Origin: an uncultured Kordia sp.
GTDB lineage: Bacteria > Bacteroidota > Bacteroidia > Flavobacteriales > Flavobacteriaceae
Assembly: GCF_947496985.1 (NCBI RefSeq)
Contig: NZ_CANMEZ010000011.1
Coordinates: 62,001-126,000 of the forward strand
Reading direction: 5' to 3'
DNA: 64,000 nt
Part shown: positions 58,246 through 64,000 of the stretch, one piece after another
Numbering within the stretch: the first letter of the stretch is position 1
Layout: the number at the start of each line of letters is the position of its first letter
Translations under genes and position numbers: made by a program
Notes under the pieces: model-generated
Database searches by the model: none
What the model saw: only the letters and a program-made list of their open reading frames with translations
What the model was told of the DNA's origin: nothing

Positions 58246-59769
58246 TTAGTTTATTGGTTTTGCAAAAATTACTATTACTTCTTGTCCTTCTTCCACTCTT
58301 TCTTTTGGTGCTGGCGATTGTTTAAATGACTGTCCAGCAATCAGATTCGTGTCTTTTGTAGAATGATAAATTGCATCTAGTTTTAATCCGTTATTCGTTA
58401 ATACTTTTCTAACGGCAGTTTCTGTTAATCCAAGAATATTTGGCATTTTTTGACCTTCATTTATCGTTGTTGTAGCTGTTGGCACAATATCAATACTAAT
58501 ATCACTAATGGCCGCACTATTCACATCTTTGGCGGATTCATAATCTAACAAACCAAACACAGTTCCTTCCGGACCTTTTTCAACAGTAGTTTTCAAATTT
58601 AAAGACACATTGGCTAGTTTATATTTTGAATTGCCCAACTCTTCATCTGCTTTTATCACATCTTTTACAATACTTCCGTAGACTTTACTCGCCGATAATT
58701 TATTAGGATGAGCAGTTACTGTAAAATCTTTTACTTCCTCCAATTCTCGTTGCAAAACTTCTTTATCTTTCTTTAACGTTTTAATGAGTAATTCTTTGTT
58801 TTGTAATTCTTTGTTTTTTACGGTTACCAATGCTTTTTCTTGCTTTACTTCATTTTGTAACTGAGAAATACTTGTTAGAAACGCTGTCTTTTCTTGGTTT
58901 AAATTGTCTCGCTCTATGGTAATATCTACGACTTGCTGTTGCAAGCTGTTTTTATCTATATTGATACTGACAACTTCTTGCTGTAAATCGTTATATAAAA
59001 CTTCAAAATTACTTCCATTTACATTTACTGCTTCCATTGCTTCAATTTGCTCGCGTTGTGCTGCCAATTGTGTTTCTAAAGTAGTTTGGTTTGCCTGAAG
59101 CGTTTCTATCTGTAGTTTTTCATTAGCTAAATTAGCCTGTAATGTTTGCATGTTCGCATTCAAACTTGAAACTTCTTGATCTCTAATCGTAATATCATTT
59201 CTTACAGTTGCAAGTTCATTACTCAATGTTTCACGATCATTAGACAATGACGCAATTGTAGTATTCAAACCTGCAATTTGTGCTGTTGCTTCGTCTTTTT
59301 GTGCCGCTATTTCTTTAATTGAATTTGCCAATTCAAACATTGGAACTTCTGAAGCAATCACTACATGATCTTCTTTCGTTACATATGACTCTTTTTTGAG
59401 CAACCAACTTTTACCAAAATCAATTACAAGTTTGTCTTCTCCTGAAATTGTTGTTTTAAAGTTAGATGCAATGACTTCTGGAATTCGACTTTCTTTACTG
59501 TCTTTGATAATTCTGAATGAAGGTGTTCCTCCAGATTTTAAAACTTCACGTACAATACGAATAGTCTGATCTTTTGTAGAAATTCTAGATGGAATTGTCA
59601 ATTGATGCGCTAATTTTCCTTTTGTTAATGTCAATGAATCTGTCAATGACATCCACGATTTTACATTTACATTGTAAAACTGTACAATTACGGATACATT
59701 CTTCACTGCCGTGTTTGACGCATCAAGTAGCGAATGTCCGAATTGAATATATTTTATACTTACTGCCAT
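58246..59769 (-). CDS. Coiled-coil protein with shared core and C-terminal PASTA domain
   Basis: A 507-residue protein without signal peptide or membrane helix. Residues 1-115 are a beta-rich domain (IKYIQFGHSLLDASNTAVKNVSVIVQFYNVNVKSW). Residues about 125-345 are a long coiled coil (IAGLNTTIASLSNDRETLSNELATV...). Residues 380-435 have the shared core words KLANVSLNLKTTVEKG and ISDISIDIVPTATT, and the end is a PASTA domain (MPNILGLTETAVRKVLTNNGLKLDAIY...GQEVIVIFAKP). PASTA units usually bind peptidoglycan outside the cell; here nothing exports the protein by Sec. Confidence 0.7.
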   Translation of the reverse strand: MAVSIKYIQFGHSLLDASNTAVKNVSVIVQFYNVNVKSWMSLTDSLTLTKGKLAHQLTIPSRISTKDQTIRIVREVLKSGGTPSFRIIKDSKESRIPEVIASNFKTTISGEDKLVIDFGKSWLLKKESYVTKEDHVVIASEVPMFELANSIKEIAAQKDEATAQIAGLNTTIASLSNDRETLSNELATVRNDITIRDQEVSSLNANMQTLQANLANEKLQIETLQANQTTLETQLAAQREQIEAMEAVNVNGSNFEVLYNDLQQEVVSINIDKNSLQQQVVDITIERDNLNQEKTAFLTSISQLQNEVKQEKALVTVKNKELQNKELLIKTLKKDKEVLQRELEEVKDFTVTAHPNKLSASKVYGSIVKDVIKADEELGNSKYKLANVSLNLKTTVEKGPEGTVFGLLDYESAKDVNSAAISDISIDIVPTATTTINEGQKMPNILGLTETAVRKVLTNNGLKLDAIYHSTKDTNLIAGQSFKQSPAPKERVEEGQEVIVIFAKPIN

Positions 59770-59772
59770 GAC

Positions 59773-60477
59773 TTATTTTTGAATTGAGATTTTAGTGAGT
59801 ACATTTCCAACATTTACTTCTATAATAAGAATGTTTCCGTTTGCAAAGTCAACACCATCAACTTGCACTTGTATTGTTGCTTTTCCATCTGAATCTGTGC
59901 GAATTTCGCTTGTGCCTAAAAATGATGTGCCATGATTTAATGTTGCGCTCGGATTTAGCAACTCTGTCTTTGTTTGATTGTAATTGAATTCAACCAACGC
60001 ATCCGATATTTTTTCGCCGGCAGCGTTAAATACCTCAACATCTATATCATAAATGTGAATATTTGATGTTGCTTTTGGCGTTGCATTGATAATCATTTGT
60101 GGTAAACCTTCATTAGGAACCACTGCAATGAATCGCCCAGAAATTGTACTCGTTACTTTGTTTGTTTCTTTCGTATCCGTTGTGGTGTTTGCAACTGGTT
60201 TAAAGGCTAAAGCTCTTTCATATCCTTTTTGATATGAACGTGCATACGGAAGCGATTCTGGACTTTGAGAAGTCTGTATTTCTGAACTTATTTCTTTTTC
60301 AAATTCGGCTTCTACTTGCAAGTTAAAATCCAAATATGGTAAGGTATATAATGTGTTTGGTCTTCCAAATTCATCATAAGGTTTTACATTCCTGAGATGA
60401 TTTTGTGCTTCATTCAAACTATCGGAAATTCCCAATAGGATTTGCTTTAGCGTTAATGCGTTATTTGCTGTGCTCAT
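59773..60477 (-). CDS. Core-domain protein with Ig-like extension
   Basis: A 234-residue protein. Residues 1-120 follow the shared plan: QILLGISDSLNEAQNHLRN, TLYTLPYLDFNLQVEAEFEKE, and TSTISGRFIAVVPNEGLP. Residues 125-234 look like a bacterial Ig-like (Big-type) domain (DIDVEVFNAAGEKISDALVEFN...SDGKATIQVQVDG...ILIIEVNVG). No signal peptide. 3 bases separate it from the coiled-coil gene. Its kinship with the other core proteins is weaker than among those at 61.8-64 kb and is my reading by eye. Confidence 0.6.
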   Translation of the reverse strand: MSTANNALTLKQILLGISDSLNEAQNHLRNVKPYDEFGRPNTLYTLPYLDFNLQVEAEFEKEISSEIQTSQSPESLPYARSYQKGYERALAFKPVANTTTDTKETNKVTSTISGRFIAVVPNEGLPQMIINATPKATSNIHIYDIDVEVFNAAGEKISDALVEFNYNQTKTELLNPSATLNHGTSFLGTSEIRTDSDGKATIQVQVDGVDFANGNILIIEVNVGNVLTKISIQK

Positions 60478-60488
60478 TGTGTATATTT

Positions 60489-61853
60489 TTAAAATGAGAA
60501 ACTGTCTTTTTTATTCTTTGCTTCATTCAAAATCCCAATACCCTTTTTGATATTTTTAATGGTTTTGATCGCATTGATTGCAACATTTAACTTCTTGTTG
60601 GCAACATTAAAGTTTGTTGTTTCTTCTTTTTTTGTTTGTTGTTTTTGAATAAAATCAAAATCGAAAGCATCTTTCGTTTTGGCATCTTTTATGCTGATAA
60701 AATCGACTGCTTTGAGTTTTTTCTGAAATAGACTCGTTACTGCTTGTGTTTTTTCCAAATGCTTATTGGCAGTATTAAATACTTTATCAACTTTTTTTAT
60801 TTTGTTACCAACTTTATTGACAATTTCAGTTCCTTTGGTTAGTTTTTTACTCAATGATTTTAATTCAGGAGAAGCAACTACGGAGTTTAGTTTTTCAATT
60901 CCAGTTTGAACATCATTTCCAGTTTTCTGAATGGTCTGAAACGTATGGTTTGCTTTTTTTGCTTTTTTGGTAACTTTTTGAAAATTTTCAAGGTGTTCTG
61001 AAGCTTTTTTAACGACGGGTTGTACAGTTGCAATCGGCTTTGACTTTGTTGTATTCGTCACAAAATCATGTAATTTTTCTTTGCTTTTTGTAACTACTTT
61101 AGCAACCTCTTTCTTGCGTTTTTGTTGTGCGCCAATTACATCAGTAACTTTGCGTTTAGCGATTGTTTGTAAACCTGTTTTTTCTTGCCTTTTTGGGTTT
61201 TGCTTTTTTTCCTTTTGGGTTGATTTTTTTGGTTTTTGTATAAAATCGTCTATACTTTTAGCTGCTTTTTGAATCTTTTCACCATATTCAATAATCGTTG
61301 TCGGTTGATTTTTTTTCTTGGCAACTCGATTTGGTTGTTGAACTTTTTTTTGAGTTTTCGGAAGTTTCGGAAGCGTTACAACAAGATTTTGCGTTTTCTT
61401 CTTATGTAATAATTCTGTGTTAGGTTTTGCTTTTTTCCTTTGTTCAGCAATAGAAGGAACTGTTGATTTTTTTTTCTTTTTTTGCGTAAAAGAAGGTGTT
61501 ACGTCCCAACGTTCATCTTGTTTTTTTCGATGATTTTCCTTTCGTTTTTGTCGCTTTGCTGCGGCTGCTTTTTCTTCTTTTTTCTTCTGATCAATCGTTT
61601 TTATATCATTCTCATACCTTTTATCAGTATTTGATGCTGTCCTTTTCCCTGTCAGTTCTGCCATTTGATCTTCAAGCTGTTTTTGCTCTTCAATCAATGA
61701 CTTCAAACTCGAATTAAATTCGGCTACATCTTCTAAAGACTTGTCAGATGATTTTCTTTCCTGAGAAAGTAACGAACCAATATCTTCTAGTTCCTTATCT
61801 TCCTTTTTCGGAGTTTCTTCTTTTTTAACAAAGCTTTTCCAATGTTTAGCCAT
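60489..61853 (-). CDS. Lys-rich coiled-coil-like structural protein
   Basis: A 454-residue, extremely basic and low-complexity protein (long runs such as KKKEEKAAAAKRQKRKENHR, TPSFTQKKKKKSTVPSIAEQRKK, TKKAKKANHTFQTIQKTGND). It begins MAKHWKSFVKKEE, then is Lys/Gln/Thr/Ala-rich, becoming helical later (DVQTGIEKLNSVVASPELKSLSKKL...), and ends DSFSF. No motif. Composition suggests a scaffold or polyanion-binding backbone. The only operon member without the shared core. Confidence 0.65.
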   Translation of the reverse strand: MAKHWKSFVKKEETPKKEDKELEDIGSLLSQERKSSDKSLEDVAEFNSSLKSLIEEQKQLEDQMAELTGKRTASNTDKRYENDIKTIDQKKKEEKAAAAKRQKRKENHRKKQDERWDVTPSFTQKKKKKSTVPSIAEQRKKAKPNTELLHKKKTQNLVVTLPKLPKTQKKVQQPNRVAKKKNQPTTIIEYGEKIQKAAKSIDDFIQKPKKSTQKEKKQNPKRQEKTGLQTIAKRKVTDVIGAQQKRKKEVAKVVTKSKEKLHDFVTNTTKSKPIATVQPVVKKASEHLENFQKVTKKAKKANHTFQTIQKTGNDVQTGIEKLNSVVASPELKSLSKKLTKGTEIVNKVGNKIKKVDKVFNTANKHLEKTQAVTSLFQKKLKAVDFISIKDAKTKDAFDFDFIQKQQTKKEETTNFNVANKKLNVAINAIKTIKNIKKGIGILNEAKNKKDSFSF

Positions 61854-61856
61854 CTT

Positions 61857-62345
61857 TTATTGATTTGAAGTTGTTGCTTGTCTTTTACTTTCCAATTCGT
61901 TTTGAATCATTGCCTGTAAACGTTGTTCAAAAACTGGTGGATTTGGAACGGTTACTAGTTTGGTTCTAACTAATGAACTTGCTTCTGCGGAGTACTGATA
62001 TTTTTGTGAATAGCTTGCCGAAACGGAAGCACTTACGGCTGCAAAGCCTACATTAAATCCTGCACTTACCGAAACGGAAGCTCCAAATTCTTTAGATTCC
62101 ATCATGGAAACAGACATTTTACATTCAAAAAATGTATCTACAAATTGGTAAAAGGTTGGTGTAAAGCCTAATGATAGTAAGCTATATTCTTCACCGCCCA
62201 TTTCTACTTTGGTATTTACGAGTTCTTTTGCCAAGTCCATTGAAACTCTGTCCAAAGCCTGTTGCGCTTTCGCGATCCCTACACCCAGAGATTGGATCAT
62301 CTCTGGTAAGGGTGCGTTTTGTATTTCTCTGGTGATTCTACCCAT
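61857..62345 (-). CDS. Core-domain paralogue (minimal form)
   Basis: A 162-residue protein showing the core cleanly: IQNAPLPEMIQSLGVGIAKAQQALDRVSMDLAKEL (helical start), LLSLGFTPTFYQFVDTFFECKMSVSM (beta block 1), a Ser/Val/Ala-rich variable stretch, and YSQKYQYSAEASSLVRTKLVTVPNPPVFEQRL (beta block 2). It aligns without large gaps to the genes at 63325 and the truncated one at 63886, so it can serve as reference for the family. Unknown function. Confidence 0.7.
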   Translation of the reverse strand: MGRITREIQNAPLPEMIQSLGVGIAKAQQALDRVSMDLAKELVNTKVEMGGEEYSLLSLGFTPTFYQFVDTFFECKMSVSMMESKEFGASVSVSAGFNVGFAAVSASVSASYSQKYQYSAEASSLVRTKLVTVPNPPVFEQRLQAMIQNELESKRQATTSNQ

Positions 62346-62350
62346 GGATA

Positions 62351-63295
62351 CTAGTTTTCAGCTTCTTCTCTAGCAATTTCCATTTGTTGCTGAATACGTT
62401 CTTCCAACGCTGCTGGTGGCGGAATTGGAACAAGCTTCGTTTGTAACAAACTCGATCCTTCTGCTGAATAACTATATTTCTGAGAAAAATTAGCATTCAC
62501 CTGTGAAGTGGTTACTGTATTATTGGCTTTTAAACCTCGTCTCCAACTAAAACCAATACTTCTATCCGTGCTTTTAGTATTTCGCTTGTATTCATGAGAA
62601 GATGAACCCTCTCTTGTAAACTTGATCGTAATTGCCACTTTTATGATCGTATCTACAAATTGATAAAAAGTTGGAGCAAAACCAAGTTCTAGCATTGATA
62701 GACGTTGAGGAAGAAATATTGTTCTTTCAGTGGTACCTGGCACTAACATTTTTTTCCCAGCAATTGTTTCTGGTATTTCCTTTCCCGGAGTATCATCTAA
62801 CCTTACATATGCACTATTTTCTGAATCATATTTATAAAACGTAGTAGTTGGAGATTGCCCTGAGGTTACATGTCTATAATATACACCCGCATTTTTTTCA
62901 TTATCAGGTGTAAACTTTGTATTTGCATCACTTGGTGCCCCAGTAACTTTTACAATTGGTCTATCAAAAGCTGGCTCTGTTTCTCCATCTTGAAGTTTAG
63001 ATTCAATAGATGCTCTATACGCTTGATCCGTGTTTGAATTGTATAATTCGACAGCATCTGATAATTGTAATTTTTCCTTTCCGAAAAATACACGACTGTC
63101 TTTGAAGTTGATAAATTCTTTACCGTTAATTTCTGATTTGACAGGACTTAATCCGCCCATCATTTCTGCTACTTCGATTGAGTTAGAGTCTAACGCCATT
63201 TGTGCATTGGCAATAGATGTTGCCATACTCTCAATCATTTTTCCCATAGGTACATTTAGTAATTCCTGTCCTATTTCTGGATTTTTATGAAACAT
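62351..63295 (-). CDS. Core-domain paralogue with large insertion
   Basis: A 314-residue paralogue: LLNVPMGKMIESMATSIANAQMALDSNSIEVAE at the start, then an insertion of about 135 residues (FINFKDSRVFFGKEKLQLSDAV...GKKMLVPGTTERTIFLPQ) before LELGFAPTFYQFVDTIIKVAITIKF, and YSAEGSSLLQTKLVPIPPPAALEERI near the end. The insert looks like an autonomous domain with polar, Asp/Glu/Lys-rich strands. Follows the same order as its neighbours; 5 bases lie between the stop and the next ATG. Confidence 0.7.
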   Translation of the reverse strand: MFHKNPEIGQELLNVPMGKMIESMATSIANAQMALDSNSIEVAEMMGGLSPVKSEINGKEFINFKDSRVFFGKEKLQLSDAVELYNSNTDQAYRASIESKLQDGETEPAFDRPIVKVTGAPSDANTKFTPDNEKNAGVYYRHVTSGQSPTTTFYKYDSENSAYVRLDDTPGKEIPETIAGKKMLVPGTTERTIFLPQRLSMLELGFAPTFYQFVDTIIKVAITIKFTREGSSSHEYKRNTKSTDRSIGFSWRRGLKANNTVTTSQVNANFSQKYSYSAEGSSLLQTKLVPIPPPAALEERIQQQMEIAREEAEN

Positions 63296-63324
63296 ATTTT
63301 TTGTTTTTGTTTAATTTGTTAATC

Positions 63325-63879
63325 TTATTTTTCTATGGTTGATTTTAATATTTCAAAATAAATATCAGGTGCTGGCAAAGACACTATTTTTGCCGCAATT
63401 GATGATGAGCCTTCTGCCGATGTTGAATATTTACGTGCATAATGTGCTGATATAGAAACTCCAAACATTTGTGTAGATTTGGAATCTTTACTCGTACTAA
63501 TAGCACTTGTAGTACTGCCCGAAGTATTACTCGAAGTGTTGCTATTGCTTCCACTTATGTTGCTACCTGAGCTACTGCCTTTTCCAAAGCTGAATCCTAA
63601 TGCGCCTCCGTAGCTTTCAGATTCAGCCATAGAAAATTCCATTTTCATTTCTACAGAAGCTTCTGTAAAAGCATAAAATGTTGGTGCAAAACCAAGGCTT
63701 AATAAATTATATTCTTCATCGCCTATATTAATTTTTACCGCAGCCAATTCATTTGCTAACCGAATAGAATTTGCATCTAACGCCGATTGCGCATTCGCAA
63801 TTGACATTCCGAGCTTTTCCAACATCATCGGCAATGGAGCATTGGTAATTTGTTGTATTACTTTAGGCGTTGTACTCAT
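63325..63879 (-). CDS. Core-domain paralogue with Ser/Gly/Asn-rich middle
   Basis: A 184-residue paralogue, from the ATG at 63879 (a TTG one codon upstream also opens the frame). It has ITNAPLPMMLEKLGMSIANAQSALDANSIRLANEL, LLSLGFAPTFYAFTEASVEMKMEFSM, then a Ser/Gly/Asn/Thr-rich stretch (KGSSSGSNISGSNSNTSSN) and ARKYSTSAEGSSSIAAKIVSLPAPD. The low-complexity stretch sits where paralogues vary most. Confidence 0.7.
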   Translation of the reverse strand: MSTTPKVIQQITNAPLPMMLEKLGMSIANAQSALDANSIRLANELAAVKINIGDEEYNLLSLGFAPTFYAFTEASVEMKMEFSMAESESYGGALGFSFGKGSSSGSNISGSNSNTSSNTSGSTTSAISTSKDSKSTQMFGVSISAHYARKYSTSAEGSSSIAAKIVSLPAPDIYFEILKSTIEK

Positions 63880-63885
63880 CAATAA

Positions 63886-64000
63886 TTAGTTTGAAGTTGT
63901 AGTATTATTTGTCAAAGACTGAATGTAGTTTTCTAATGCTGTTGGTGGCGGTACAGAAATCATTCTAGCTGACACTGAAGCGTTTCCTTCTACAGACATG
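63886..64000 (-). CDS. Core-domain paralogue, C-terminus only (runs past window end)
   Basis: An open minus-strand frame enters at 64000 and ends with the stop at 63886-63888: MSVEGNASVSARMISVPPPT then ALENYIQSLTNNTTTSN. It matches the end of its neighbour (SAEGSSSIAAKIVSLPAP). The rest lies outside the window, so the operon has at least one more gene. Confidence 0.7.
   Translation of the reverse strand, partial: MSVEGNASVSARMISVPPPTALENYIQSLTNNTTTSN

Noticed and set aside
57591-64000. Prophage or contractile injection system
   Set aside because: No integrase, terminase, capsid, sheath, tube, baseplate or AAA+ ATPase is recognisable within the window, so the label is not supported, though the part beyond 64000 is unseen.
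1-64000. Insertion sequences or transposases
   Set aside because: No transposase-like frame or terminal inverted repeats with target duplication were seen.

Overview
The window is about 64 kb of AT-rich DNA from a member of the Bacteroidota, almost certainly a marine-type Flavobacteriaceae; the peptide families make me think of Kordia or a close relative, but that is inference. Supporting signs are promoters of the TAnnTTTG (-7) / TTG (-33) type, proteins carrying a type IX secretion C-terminal sorting domain, a type III glutamine synthetase beside a GSII-type enzyme, TPR-membrane-HTH regulators, and many short precursors with a 'LNKxxIxSLxxxxxxGG' leader.

Layout. 1-4.2 kb: a truncated metallo-beta-lactamase-fold lipoprotein and small exported or cytosolic proteins of DUF families. 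4.2-7.6 kb: GG-leader precursor genes around a TPR/AraC membrane regulator. 7.6-13.5 kb: a peptidoglycan-binding M15-type peptidase, a pentapeptide-repeat membrane protein, a candidate small RNA, a metal-receptor-like protein, pyrF and prfA. 13.6-15.7 kb: a tandem array of Cys-rich GG-leader precursors, each with its own terminator, preceded by a frameshifted copy. 15.7-17.9 kb: a DUF5777 / OB-fold / YceI / cytochrome c-like operon. 18.4-28 kb: a hydrolase - degenerate cyclase - AraC fusion, a type IX-secreted protein, a 1432-residue BspA-type leucine-rich-repeat protein and a TPR-LuxR regulator. 28-43.9 kb: msrA, purM, two more precursors, a MORN protein, the divergent glutamine synthetases, a serine hydrolase, an AraC regulator, a Na+/Ca2+ antiporter and a BlaI/M56 pair. 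44-50.5 kb: tRNA-Arg(ACG), then an apparent metal-limitation regulon: a COG0523 GTPase operon ending in a PhoX-type phosphatase, facing two His-containing lipoproteins, both ends carrying the same palindrome over the promoter. 50.7-55.9 kb: two near-duplicate TPR-LytS histidine kinases with one LytTR response regulator. 56-57.5 kb: a lipoprotein, two precursors and a relic.

57.6-64 kb (running off the end): a compact operon on the minus strand of at least eight genes without signal peptides. I recognise no named system. Four proteins (one truncated by the window edge) are clear paralogues, three more seem to share the same two-part core fused to PASTA-like or Ig-like ends, and one is a very Lys-rich, coiled-coil-like protein. 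This is the best candidate for an undescribed multi-protein assembly. The second strongest signal is the palindrome-controlled locus at 44.4-50.5 kb, and the third is the family of about thirteen Cys-rich precursors with no modification enzyme or exporter in the window.
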